Under the pieces are notes generated by a model. The model ran no database searches and was not told the DNA's origin. It saw only the letters and a program-made list of their open reading frames with translations. DNA of 64,000 bases from assembly GCF_003003215.1 (NCBI RefSeq), contig NZ_PVUF01000001.1:682001-746000 (forward strand), in the 5' to 3' direction. Shown here one piece after another: positions 1 to 8,046 of the stretch (position 1 is the stretch's first letter; each line of letters starts with the position of its first letter). Made by a program: the position numbers and the translations under genes. Source of the stretch: Tritonibacter scottomollicae (lineage in GTDB: Bacteria; Pseudomonadota; Alphaproteobacteria; Rhodobacterales; Rhodobacteraceae).

Positions 1-149
1 GCATCCGCATGGGCGTGGTTCAGGATCGGCCCCGAGGACAGATCGTCAAACAGCACCGCATCCGCCGCCTCCAGCCGTTTTACGGCCTTCACCGTCAACA
101 GCTCCGGATCACCGGGACCGGAGGAAACAAAGCTGACAAAGCCACTCAT
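1..149 (-). CDS. cobA: uroporphyrinogen-III C-methyltransferase, N-terminal part (cut by window edge)
   Basis: Only the first ~49 codons are present; the rest lies beyond position 1. The reverse-strand product begins MSGFVSFVSSGPGDPELLTV, the glycine-rich SAM-binding GPGDPELLT start of SUMT enzymes, which methylate uroporphyrinogen III at C2 and C7 to give precorrin-2. Its ATG (149-147) overlaps the cobB stop as ATGA, so it is translationally coupled at the distal end of the cob operon. Family assignment is firm from the motif and the operon; full length and integrity cannot be judged. Confidence 0.85.
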   Translation of the reverse strand, partial: MSGFVSFVSSGPGDPELLTVKAVKRLEAADAVLFDDLSSGPILNHAHAD

Positions 150-1474
150 GCGCGCTCTCCCTCATGCTCTGCGGTGATCAGATGGAAGAAGGTGCCGGTG
201 ACGTTGCCATTGATCGAACCGGTCTCCGGCACCGGGTTGCCATCCGCATCCATCACCCGGGCCAGCGGTGCATCGGGTTCATCCAGAATGGTGGAGTAAT
301 GGAACTCATGCCCGCGCAGGAAATCCCCTGCGTCAAAGCCCGGCATGCCTGCCTGCAGCTCCGCCCGCCGATAGCCGAGGTGGAACTTGCGCTTCTCATA
401 GGACGTCACCAACCCCAAGAGCCCGGCCATCTGGTGCCGGGTGCCCGCCTTGTCGATCAGCGCCGCGCCAAGCGCCATGTAGCCGCCGCATTCGCCATGC
501 ACCGGCTTGGTCTGCGCATGTTTCTGCAGGCCTGCGCGCCATGTCTCCGCTGCTGCCAGCGCCGCGCCGTGCAATTCTGGATAGCCGCCGGGCAGCCAGA
601 CCAGATCGGCGTCCGGGGCGGGGGGCTCGTTGTTCAGGGGCGAAAATGGCAGGATTTCGGCCCCGGCGGCGCGCCAGCCTTCCAGCAGATGCGGATAGGT
701 AAAGGAAAACGCTGCATCCCGCGCCAGTGCGATCCGCTGTGCCGGCGGTTTTGGCAAGGCCCGCGGGGCAGGGGCCGCAGCTGTGCTGGCCACCGCGCGG
801 ATCGCGTCAAGGTCGACGTTGTCGCGCAGGAAGGCCGCATAGCCCGCAATCGCCGCCTCAAGATCGGGATGCTCCACCGCCTGAATGAGGCCAAGGTGTC
901 GTTCGGGCAGCGTAAGATCGCCGCGCCGGGGCAGCGCGCCCAGCACCTTGACGCCCGCGCGCTCCATCCCCAGCCGGGTCAGCCGTTCGTGGCGCGGACT
1001 GGCCACCCGGTTCAGGATTACCCCGGCAAAGGGCAGGTCCGGGTTGTACATCTTGAACCCAAGCGCGGTGGCGGCAGCAGATTGCGCCTGCCCGCCCACG
1101 TCGATCACCAGCACCACCGGCCAGCCCATCCTGAGCGCGGTCTCGGCCGAGGAGCCAAAGCCCGATTGCCCGCGGGTGGCAACGCCGTCGAACAGCCCCA
1201 TGGACCCTTCGCCGATGCAGATATCCGCGCCGGTGGCCTGGGTGGTGACGGCATCGAGCAGCCCGCTGTCCATCGCCCAGGTATCAAGGTTGAAGGACGC
1301 GCGCCCGGCGGCGGCGAGGTGAAAGGCCGGGTCGATATAGTCCGGTCCGCTCTTGAACGGCTGCACCGTGAGACCGTCCTCGGCCAATGCGCGCAACAGG
1401 CCCAGCATCACCGTGGTCTTGCCGGTGCCGGACGAGGGGGCAGAGATCATCAGGCCTTTGGGGAAATTGGTCAT
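146..1474 (-). CDS. cobB: cobyrinic (hydrogenobyrinic) acid a,c-diamide synthase
   Basis: 442 aa, normal for CobB/CbiA. It amidates the a and c side chains of the corrin ring using glutamine and ATP. The N-terminal half starts with a P-loop (APSSGTGKTT, about residues 12-21) of the dethiobiotin-synthetase-like fold. The C-terminal half is a class I glutamine amidotransferase with the nucleophile Cys in HGECGGYMALG (about residue 330). It overlaps cobA by 4 bp. Upstream, 129 bp holding a nested palindrome separates it from cobM, the only sizeable gap in the cobL-cobA part of the operon. Confidence 0.95.
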   Translation of the reverse strand: MTNFPKGLMISAPSSGTGKTTVMLGLLRALAEDGLTVQPFKSGPDYIDPAFHLAAAGRASFNLDTWAMDSGLLDAVTTQATGADICIGEGSMGLFDGVATRGQSGFGSSAETALRMGWPVVLVIDVGGQAQSAAATALGFKMYNPDLPFAGVILNRVASPRHERLTRLGMERAGVKVLGALPRRGDLTLPERHLGLIQAVEHPDLEAAIAGYAAFLRDNVDLDAIRAVASTAAAPAPRALPKPPAQRIALARDAAFSFTYPHLLEGWRAAGAEILPFSPLNNEPPAPDADLVWLPGGYPELHGAALAAAETWRAGLQKHAQTKPVHGECGGYMALGAALIDKAGTRHQMAGLLGLVTSYEKRKFHLGYRRAELQAGMPGFDAGDFLRGHEFHYSTILDEPDAPLARVMDADGNPVPETGSINGNVTGTFFHLITAEHEGERA

Positions 1475-1520
1475 CGGGCTACCTCGTTTGCAGAGAACTC
1501 TTGTCCGGTCCGCGGACCGG

Positions 1521-1580
1521 ACAGCGCCCGACCCTCCCCCCGGGAGGGCGCTTTCGCACCCACCCAGGCTCGGGCGCTGT
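1521..1580. repeat. nested palindromic element, copy 1
   Basis: A 60-bp intergenic unit between cobM and cobB. The outer arms ACAGCGCCCGA (1521-1531) and TCGGGCGCTGT (1570-1580) are perfect 11-bp complements. They enclose a GC-rich inner hairpin (CCCTCCCCCCGGGAGGG, 1532-1548). A reverse-oriented, closely similar copy lies at 11319-11381 and a more diverged one at 16797-16858, so this is a dispersed repeat family rather than a local terminator. Confidence 0.7.
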
Positions 1581-1603
1581 CCTCGGTGTGATAGATCAAG
1601 CGA

Positions 1604-2398
1604 TCACTCATCCGCTTCGCTCCACTCGGACCACGGGCTGTCGGCACTCTGCGGGCGGTAGCGGCGGTCATAGTCCGCACCATAAAGGCAGCTTTCGGCA
1701 AAATCCTCGGCGCGCAGGGCAGGGCCGACCAGGATCAGAGCGGTGCGCCCACGCGCACCTTCGGTGACCTCAATGACTGAACCCAGCGTCGCCTTGATGA
1801 TCTTCTGATCCGGCCAGGTCGCCCGCCAGACGATCGCCACCGGACAGTCGGATCCATAGGCAGGCGATAGCCGCGCCACCACGTCATCCAGCACGTGGAC
1901 GGAAAGGTGAATCGCCAATGTGGCGCCGGTAGCGGCAAAATTTTCCAGTGTCTCGCCCTCGGGCATAGCAGAGGCACGCCCGGAGGTGCGCGTCAGCACC
2001 AGCGATTGCGCCACGCCGGGCAGGGTCAGCTCGGTGCCTAGGGCGGCGGCTGCCGCGGCAAAGGCGGGCACGCCGGGGGTGATGTCATGCGGGATGCCCA
2101 GATCGCGCAGGCGGCGCAGCTGCTCGCCCATCGCCGACCAGACCGACAGATCCCCGGAATGCAGCCGCGCCACGTCTTGACCGGCTGCATGAGCGGTAGC
2201 GATTTCCGCCATGATCTCGTCCAGCGACAGCGGCGCGGTGTTGATGATCTTTGCGCCGTCTGGGCAATGTTGCAGCAGCGCCTCGGGCACGAGGGAGCCC
2301 GCATAGAGGCACACCGGGCAGGCGGCGATCAGGTCGCGTCCGCGCAGGGTGATCAGGTCCGCCGCGCCGGGGCCGGCGCCAATGAAGTGTACGGTCAT
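1604..2398 (-). CDS. cobM: precorrin-4 C11-methyltransferase
   Basis: 264 aa, typical length. It transfers a SAM methyl group to C11 of precorrin-4 to make precorrin-5. The start [20 protein letters not shown] carries the GAGPG SAM-binding loop, and the [10 protein letters not shown] segment near residue 145 fits tetrapyrrole methylases. The ATG overlaps the cobE stop (ATGA at 2398-2395). Downstream is the palindromic spacer before cobB. The call among cob methylases rests on this N-terminus and on gene order cobL-cobE-cobM-cobB. Confidence 0.93.
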   Translation of the reverse strand: MTVHFIGAGPGAADLITLRGRDLIAACPVCLYAGSLVPEALLQHCPDGAKIINTAPLSLDEIMAEIATAHAAGQDVARLHSGDLSVWSAMGEQLRRLRDLGIPHDITPGVPAFAAAAAALGTELTLPGVAQSLVLTRTSGRASAMPEGETLENFAATGATLAIHLSVHVLDDVVARLSPAYGSDCPVAIVWRATWPDQKIIKATLGSVIEVTEGARGRTALILVGPALRAEDFAESCLYGADYDRRYRPQSADSPWSEWSEADE

Positions 2399-2757
2399 CG
2401 CTCAATCGTCTCCGCAAGGGCCACGGTGGCAAGCCGGTCCGTGGTCACATATCTCGTCTGGATCAGCCGTGCGCCTGGGCCTGCCGCAACAAGTGCTGCG
2501 GCCTCTGCTACCGATCCGGTGTGGAACCGCGCAGCGATGCGCGGTGAATGGGTCGGGGTCTCAATACCCGAAATCTGAGCCTCGTCGAGGGGGATCACCG
2601 GCAGCCCATTTGCCGTTGCAAAGCCCCGGAACAGCGCTGTATCCGCCTTGGCGCGCAGGGTGGCGAGCCGGTCGGGGCGCGGGGACAGGGCGGCGAGCGC
2701 CTCAACAAGGCTCGCCGTGGTGGCCCGATCTGCAAAGCCAAAACCGGCGACGATCAT
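2395..2757 (-). CDS. cobE: CobE/CbiG C-terminal-type cobalamin biosynthesis protein
   Basis: 120 aa beginning [20 protein letters not shown] and reading through AISG-like and [16 protein letters not shown] segments typical of CobE, which resembles the C-terminal domain of CbiG. Its exact role in the aerobic pathway is not settled. I chose the ATG at 2757 because it overlaps the cobL stop (ATGA) and gives the family length; the frame stays open further upstream inside cobL, but that part is a GC-rich shadow. The stop overlaps cobM's start in the same way, so cobL-cobE-cobM are tightly coupled. Confidence 0.88.
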   Translation of the reverse strand: MIVAGFGFADRATTASLVEALAALSPRPDRLATLRAKADTALFRGFATANGLPVIPLDEAQISGIETPTHSPRIAARFHTGSVAEAAALVAAGPGARLIQTRYVTTDRLATVALAETIER

Positions 2758-3962
2758 CGGCTGACGCTCCATTGGATCACCGGACGCGCCCGCTCCCAGC
2801 CGCGCATGCTCCCAAGCGGCGCCGCTTCGGCAATCTCGGCCTTCAGCAGATGCCCGCCCCACTGCGCCTGCGCCTGCATCAGCAGGCTCTCGGTTTCCAG
2901 CGTCACGCCATTGGCGACGAGGCGGGTGCCCTGCGGCAGGATCTGCCAGAGTTGGTCCAGCAGCGCCTGCGTGCCGCCGCCGCCGATGAACACGCAGTCG
3001 GGCAGCGGCTGGCCCTGCAGCACCTCCGGTGCGCGGCCCTCGATGGCGGTAAGGCGATGCGCGAGGCCGAAATCGTCGGCGTTGCGGCGGATATTGACCA
3101 ATCGGTCGGCGCGCGCCTCGAAAGTGGTGGCCGTGGCGCCGCGCGCGGCAAGGCACCATTCGACCGAGACCGACCCCGACCCGCCGCCAATGTCCCACAG
3201 ATGCTCATCCGCGCGCGGTGCGAGGGCAGAAAGAGTGAGCGCGCGAATGGGCCGCTTGGTGATCTGACCGTCGCTGGCAAAGAGATCGTCCGGCAGCCCT
3301 GCGGCTTGCGGCAGGCCCTGGCCCACAGCCTCGATGGCGGCCACAACCGGCGCGTCCACATCCCCGAGATCAAAGGCCCCGGCGGTGGTCTCGCGGCGGC
3401 ACTCCTTGGGCCCGCCAAGGCGTTCCAGCACAGTCAGGCGACTGTCGGCAAAGCCGATGTCGCAGAGGTACCCCGCCAGCTCTGCCGCCGCCGCGCCGTC
3501 GCGCAGGGTGCAGAGGATGCGGGTGCCACGCGCAAGGATTGCTCGCAGACGCGCAAGGGGCGCAGCATGCAGGCCGAGGCAGAGCGTGTCTTCCAACCGC
3601 CAGCCCAGCGCGTTTGCGGCCAGCGCGAAACAGGAGGGCGCGGGATGGGAGATCCATTCCTCGCGGCTCAGATCCCGCAGGAGGCTGCCACCGGCGCCAT
3701 GCCAGAACGGATCACCGGAGGCCAGCACCACCGTGGCGCGCCCACGCGATGCCAGAACCGGCGCGGTGGAGAAGGGCACCGGCCAGCTATGACCACGCGC
3801 GCCTGCGTCGACCAGGTCCAGATGGCGGGGACCACCGATGATGATTTCTGCCGCCGCAAGTGCGGAGCGGCTTGCATCCGTCAGCCCATCAAGGCCATTT
3901 TCACCCAGCCCGATCAGGGTCAGCCACGGGCGCGCCGCGTCTTTTGTCAAAGGATCAGACAT
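2754..3962 (-). CDS. cobL: precorrin-6Y C5,15-methyltransferase (decarboxylating), CbiE-CbiT fusion
   Basis: 402 aa from MSDPLTKDAARPWLTLIGLG. Residues ~1-200 form the CbiE methylase domain (IGLGENGLDGLT; ASGDPFWHG). Residues ~215-400 form the CbiT domain with the SAM motif LWDIGGGSGSVSVEW. Together they methylate C5 and C15 and decarboxylate the ring. An upstream ATG ten codons earlier would run deeper into cobK; the ATG at 3962 is preferred. That ATG overlaps the divergent cobK ATG (3961) by two bases, so there is no room for a promoter between the two genes. Confidence 0.93.
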   Translation of the reverse strand: MSDPLTKDAARPWLTLIGLGENGLDGLTDASRSALAAAEIIIGGPRHLDLVDAGARGHSWPVPFSTAPVLASRGRATVVLASGDPFWHGAGGSLLRDLSREEWISHPAPSCFALAANALGWRLEDTLCLGLHAAPLARLRAILARGTRILCTLRDGAAAAELAGYLCDIGFADSRLTVLERLGGPKECRRETTAGAFDLGDVDAPVVAAIEAVGQGLPQAAGLPDDLFASDGQITKRPIRALTLSALAPRADEHLWDIGGGSGSVSVEWCLAARGATATTFEARADRLVNIRRNADDFGLAHRLTAIEGRAPEVLQGQPLPDCVFIGGGGTQALLDQLWQILPQGTRLVANGVTLETESLLMQAQAQWGGHLLKAEIAEAAPLGSMRGWERARPVIQWSVSR

Positions 3963-4710
3963 GACCAAACTCCTGCTTCTGGGCGGCACCACCGAGGCCT
4001 CGCAACTGGCGGCACATCTGGCGGAAGCGTGGACGGGAGCCGGGCGTCAGGCGGTGTTCTCCTACGCGGGCCGCACCGCGCGCCCGGCGCCGCAGCCGTT
4101 GCCCTGCCGGGTGGGCGGGTTTGGTGGCGTGGCCGGGCTGGCGGAGTATCTGCGCGCCGAAGCCATCACCCATGTGGTGGATGCAACACATCCCTTCGCC
4201 GCGCAGATGAGCACCAACGCGGTGCAAGCCTGCGCCGAGGTTGGGGTGGATCTGGTGGCGTTGGAGCGCCCGGCCTGGGTGGCACAGGCCGGCGACAGCT
4301 GGTGCCATGTGCCCGATATGGAGGGCGCGGTGGCGGCGCTGCCGCAGGCGGGCGCGCGGGTGTTCCTTGCCATCGGCAAGCAGCATGTGGCGGAGTTTGT
4401 GGCCAAACCGCAGAACCACTACCTGCTGCGGCTGGTCGACCGGCCTGATGCGCCGCTGGCCCTGCCCGAAGCCACCGTGGTTGTGGCCCGTGGGCCGTTT
4501 GAGGTCGCTGGCGACAAAACGCTGATGCAAACCCACGCCATCACCCATGTGGTCGCCAAGAACGCCGGTGGTGCCGGGGCGGAGGCGAAGCTGATCGCCG
4601 CCCGCGCGCTTGGCCTGCCGGTGGTCATGATCGACCGGCCCAAGATCCTGGCACGGCGGGTGCTGGGATCGGTGGCAGAGGTGAGGCGCTGGCTGGACCA
4701 CGGGGCTTAG
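3961..4710 (+). CDS. cobK: precorrin-6A reductase
   Basis: 249 aa. It reduces precorrin-6A to precorrin-6B with NADPH. The start MTKLLLLGGTTEASQLAAHL and the VVDATHPFAAQMS motif near residue 65 are diagnostic of CobK/CbiJ. It is the only plus-strand gene inside the minus-strand cob operon. Its ATG overlaps cobL's start and its TAG (4708-4710) overlaps cobJ's TAA. The frame continues upstream to 3838, but that part is antisense to cobL and not family-like. Transcription from cobJ into cobL must pass through it as antisense RNA. Confidence 0.94.
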   Translation: MTKLLLLGGTTEASQLAAHLAEAWTGAGRQAVFSYAGRTARPAPQPLPCRVGGFGGVAGLAEYLRAEAITHVVDATHPFAAQMSTNAVQACAEVGVDLVALERPAWVAQAGDSWCHVPDMEGAVAALPQAGARVFLAIGKQHVAEFVAKPQNHYLLRLVDRPDAPLALPEATVVVARGPFEVAGDKTLMQTHAITHVVAKNAGGAGAEAKLIAARALGLPVVMIDRPKILARRVLGSVAEVRRWLDHGA

Positions 4711-5507
4711 GTGTCCTTGCTGTCGGGATGCTGCCCCGTTTGATGGCCTGGCTGGTGACCGGCTGCAAACCGTGGCGTGTAGACATACGGCCCGACCCGC
4801 CGGGTCTCGCGGGTGCCGACGATCACCACGGTGCGCATGTCGGCCATTTCAGGCGTGGCCTCGCGCAGCGGCACCGTCAGCAGCTCCTGACCGGGTTTGG
4901 TCACGTCGCGGGCAAAGGTGATGAGGGTCTCCTCGCCGCAGGCCTCGCGCAGCACCTCCAGTGCGCGCGCGAACTGATGCGGGCGCGATTTGGAGCGCGG
5001 GTTGTAGAAGGCCATCGCCAGACCGGCCTCGCCCACCAGCTGCAGGCGGCGTTCGATCAGCGCCCAGGGCTTGAGATTGTCGCTGAGGTTGATGGCGGCA
5101 AAGTCATGCCCCAGCGGCGCACCGATGGCGGCAGCTGCGGCGAGCATGGCGGTGATGCCGGGCAGCACGCGGATTTCCAGCGCGCGCCAGGCCTCGGGAG
5201 CGGCCTCCAGCGCCTCGAACACCGCCGAGGCCATGGCGAAGACGCCCGGATCGCCGGAGGAGACCACCACCACGCGGCGACCCGCAGCGGCCATCTCCAA
5301 GGCATGACTGGCGCGATCCACTTCGACGCGATTGTCGCTGGCATGCAGTGTCAGACCGTCGCGCGGCGCGATCCGCTGCACATAAGGGATATAGCCCACA
5401 ACATCGCTGGCCTCGGCCAGCGCATCATGCACCTCGGGGATCACCATGCTCTCGGACCCGGGACCGAGACCCGCGATCACCACCCAGCCTTTTTCTGCAT
5501 CTGTCAT
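4707..5507 (-). CDS. cobJ: precorrin-3B C17-methyltransferase (ring contraction)
   Basis: 266 aa. It methylates C17 and drives ring contraction from precorrin-3B to precorrin-4. It begins MTDAEKGWVVIAGLGPGSES, with the GLGPGS SAM loop. The second conserved region VVVVSSGDPGVFAMASAVFE lies near residue 78, and the AINLSDNLKPW and FYNPRSKSRPHQ segments are characteristic of CobJ/CbiH. Its start overlaps the cobI stop by 4 bp; its stop overlaps the convergent cobK stop. Confidence 0.95.
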   Translation of the reverse strand: MTDAEKGWVVIAGLGPGSESMVIPEVHDALAEASDVVGYIPYVQRIAPRDGLTLHASDNRVEVDRASHALEMAAAGRRVVVVSSGDPGVFAMASAVFEALEAAPEAWRALEIRVLPGITAMLAAAAAIGAPLGHDFAAINLSDNLKPWALIERRLQLVGEAGLAMAFYNPRSKSRPHQFARALEVLREACGEETLITFARDVTKPGQELLTVPLREATPEMADMRTVVIVGTRETRRVGPYVYTPRFAAGHQPGHQTGQHPDSKDT

Positions 5508-6241
5508 GGCCGCCGTCCTTGCCCGTGCAGCAGCACGATGGAGAAATAGGGCACCTCGCCGGTCACATCCGTCAGCTTTTGCACGGTCTGGGTCGGCATG
5601 GTGCCGCGCTCGACCAGCCAGGCGTCCTCAAGCCGCCCGGCGGCCTCCAGCGCGCGGCGCAGCTTGGGCAGGTTGCGGCCGATCTTCATCACCACCAGCG
5701 CATCCGTTTCGGTGATGCGGCGGGTCAGCTCGTCCTCCGACAGGGTTGCCATCGCCACGGTCAGCACGTCATCGCCCCAGGTGATCGGTTGGCCCGTCGC
5801 GGTCCAGCAGCCCGACATGCCGGTGATGCCGGGGATGATCTCCACCTGCGCCCGGCCCTCAAGTCGCGTGTGCAGATGCATGAAGGAGCCATAGAGGAAG
5901 GGATCGCCCTCGCAGAGCACCACCACGGTGTCTGTCGCCGCGATCTCGGCCAGCATATCGGCCCAATGGTCATAGAAGGCGGCGAGCTGGCGGTTGTACT
6001 CGGGGTCGGAAAAATGGATTTCCGTGGTGACGGGATATTCCATCGGATATTCGGTGACGCCCTCGGGCAGGATGCCCTCGACGATGGCGCGGGCCTGTCC
6101 GGCGCGCCCGGCCTTGCGGAAATAGGCCACGTGGGAGGCGGCTTGCAGCGCGCGCCAGCTCTTGACGCTCATCAGTTCGGGGTCGCCGGGGCCGAGGCCT
6201 GCGCAGATGACTTTGCCTGTTGCGGGGGTGTCCATGGTCAT
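5504..6241 (-). CDS. cobI: precorrin-2 C20-methyltransferase
   Basis: 245 aa from MTMDTPATGKVICAGLGPGD (a second ATG two codons in is equally possible). It methylates C20 of precorrin-2. The GLGPGDPELMSVKSWRAL loop and the VVLCEGDPFLYGSFMHLH motif (about residues 105-122) are typical of CobI/CbiL. It follows cobH after 10 bp and overlaps cobJ by 4 bp, consistent with one transcript. Confidence 0.94.
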   Translation of the reverse strand: MTMDTPATGKVICAGLGPGDPELMSVKSWRALQAASHVAYFRKAGRAGQARAIVEGILPEGVTEYPMEYPVTTEIHFSDPEYNRQLAAFYDHWADMLAEIAATDTVVVLCEGDPFLYGSFMHLHTRLEGRAQVEIIPGITGMSGCWTATGQPITWGDDVLTVAMATLSEDELTRRITETDALVVMKIGRNLPKLRRALEAAGRLEDAWLVERGTMPTQTVQKLTDVTGEVPYFSIVLLHGQGRRP

Positions 6242-6251
6242 TCCTTGCCCG

Positions 6252-6881
6252 TCATTCTTTCCAGGACGCCAGCGCGTTCACCGCGGCGACAGTGATCGCA
6301 GAGCCACCCAGACGCCCCTGCACGATCATCGACGGCACCGGCAGATCCTGCATCAGGGCCTCTTTTGATTCCCGCGCGCCGACAAAGCCCACCGGGCAGC
6401 CGATGATGGCGGCAGGGCGCGGGCAGTCCGGGTCCTTCAGCATGTTGAGCAGGTGAAACAGTGCGGTCGGGGCGTTGCCGATGGCGACCACGGCGCCGTC
6501 GAGCATGGGACGCCAGAGTTCGAGGGCGGCAGCGGAGCGGGTGTTGGCCATCTCGCGGGCCATCTCCGGCACCTTCGGGTCGCGCAGGGTGCAGATCACC
6601 TCGTTGTTCGCAGGCAGTCGCGGGCGGGTGATACCTTCGGAGACCATATAGGCATCACAGAGGATCGGTGCGCCCTTGGCAAGTGCCGCGCGGGCGGCCT
6701 CGGCCATGCCTTTGGAAAAGCTGATATGCTCTTCCAGCCCCACCATGCCGGCGGCGTGGATCATGCGCACGGCGACCACTTCCTCGTCCTTGGTGAACCG
6801 GTCGAGGCTGGCCTCGGCGCGGATGGTGGCAAAGCTCTCGGCATAGATCTTGGCGCCATCGGTTTCATAGGTGTGCAGCAT
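6252..6881 (-). CDS. cobH: precorrin-8X methylmutase
   Basis: 209 aa, the family length. It moves the methyl group from C11 to C12, giving hydrogenobyrinate. The RMIHAAGM segment carries His42, corresponding to the catalytic His43 known in CobH, and the GAPILCDAYMVSEGITR and IGNAPTALFHL segments are highly conserved. It starts one base after the cobG stop and ends 10 bp before cobI. Confidence 0.95.
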   Translation of the reverse strand: MLHTYETDGAKIYAESFATIRAEASLDRFTKDEEVVAVRMIHAAGMVGLEEHISFSKGMAEAARAALAKGAPILCDAYMVSEGITRPRLPANNEVICTLRDPKVPEMAREMANTRSAAALELWRPMLDGAVVAIGNAPTALFHLLNMLKDPDCPRPAAIIGCPVGFVGARESKEALMQDLPVPSMIVQGRLGGSAITVAAVNALASWKE

Positions 6882-6882
6882 G

Positions 6883-8046
6883 TCAGGGGTCTTTCGTCAG
6901 AACGTCTGGCGCGGCGCGCAGGGCGCGGGCGGTCAGGCAGGTCAGGGCGGGACGGGCCTCGGCGCGCCCGTTGCGAATGAGGTCGAATGTGTCGGGGCCG
7001 GTGGCCGTCAGGGTCACATCGGCGGGTCTGGGATGGGCGCAGCCCTTGGCGCAGCCGGAGACATGCAGGCGGATGCCCCCCGGCAGATGTGGCGCCAGAT
7101 TGCGGGCCAGATCGCGGGTGGCCGCACGCGCCTGCAGGCAGCCGGGCGCGCCGGTGCAGGCGGTCACTTGCAGGCGCGGATCGGTTGCGTCCAGGATCAG
7201 CCCGGGCAGGGAGGCGATGTCGTGTGCATCTTCGATCAGCAGCATGCGCCATGGAGTCAGGCGCAGTGGCCCAGACTCGGCGAGGGCGGCAAATGTCGCA
7301 GCCGGGATCTGGCCGAATTCCAGCGCGACCAGCTGGCCGCAGGCGGTGAGCCCGGGCGTTGCGGTATAGGCGCCCCTTGCACCATTCGCGCCATGCGATG
7401 CCGGTGGGCCGCGGCGCGCAATCAGCCGGTGCATCCGGCCCCTCCCCTCGGGCGCGCCGCCTTGCTCCAGGAACCAGCGGGCGAGCGCAAGGGCCGCGTC
7501 GGCCGCGCTGTCCTCGGTCACCGGCAGGGCCACATCCGCGCCGTCTGCGCGCAGGCTCAGGTCGGCGTCCGTGCCTTCGATGCGAATGTCGGCGGCGATA
7601 TCCTGTAAGACCGGGGTGTCACCAGCGTCCACCGCAAAGCCGAATTTACCGGGCAGGCGGAGGTCCGAGGCTGCCGCAAGCGCGTCACACAACGCCTGCG
7701 CGATGCTATGACTGCGGTCGCTGTCGCGCCAGAACGGCGTCAGCAGAATGTTGCGGCGCGCCTCAAGCGCGGGATCGCGGTCTACCAGACCGAGTTGTTG
7801 CAGCGCGGCGATCAGCTCTGCGTGGGCTTCGGGGCGGACACCGCGCATCTGCAGGTTGGCGCGGGCAGAGACATCCAGCACCCCATTGCCGAAACGCTCG
7901 GACAGTGCTGCCACTGCTCTGGCCTGCGCCGGTGACAGCCGACCGAGCGGCGCGCGGATGCGCACCACCAGACCGTCGCCGGACATCATCGGACGCAGGG
8001 CGCCGGGGCACCAGCCGTAGACCTTTGGCGTGGCGGCTGCGCTCAT
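6883..8046 (-). CDS. cobG: precorrin-3B synthase (siroheme/4Fe-4S monooxygenase)
   Basis: 387 aa from MSAAATPKVYGWCPGALRPM; the ATG at 8046 overlaps the cobN stop as ATGA, so the longer upstream frame inside cobN is rejected. CobG uses O2 to hydroxylate C20 and form the gamma-lactone of precorrin-3B, which marks the oxygen-dependent pathway. It has two sulfite-reductase-like half domains. The cluster-binding cysteines are CTGAPGC and, about 35 residues on, CAKGCAHP (Cx5C...Cx3C) near residues 310-355. Confidence 0.94.
   Translation of the reverse strand: MSAAATPKVYGWCPGALRPMMSGDGLVVRIRAPLGRLSPAQARAVAALSERFGNGVLDVSARANLQMRGVRPEAHAELIAALQQLGLVDRDPALEARRNILLTPFWRDSDRSHSIAQALCDALAAASDLRLPGKFGFAVDAGDTPVLQDIAADIRIEGTDADLSLRADGADVALPVTEDSAADAALALARWFLEQGGAPEGRGRMHRLIARRGPPASHGANGARGAYTATPGLTACGQLVALEFGQIPAATFAALAESGPLRLTPWRMLLIEDAHDIASLPGLILDATDPRLQVTACTGAPGCLQARAATRDLARNLAPHLPGGIRLHVSGCAKGCAHPRPADVTLTATGPDTFDLIRNGRAEARPALTCLTARALRAAPDVLTKDP

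Noticed and set aside
1471-1701. Minus-strand 76-codon frame between cobB and cobM
   Set aside because: It spans the end of cobM and the palindromic repeat; the repeat's complement gives a similar false frame at copy 2.
2349-4448. Long plus-strand open frame antisense to cobE/cobL
   Set aside because: Arg/Pro/Gly-rich, no family motif, and lies opposite well-supported genes; a shadow of high-GC codon use.
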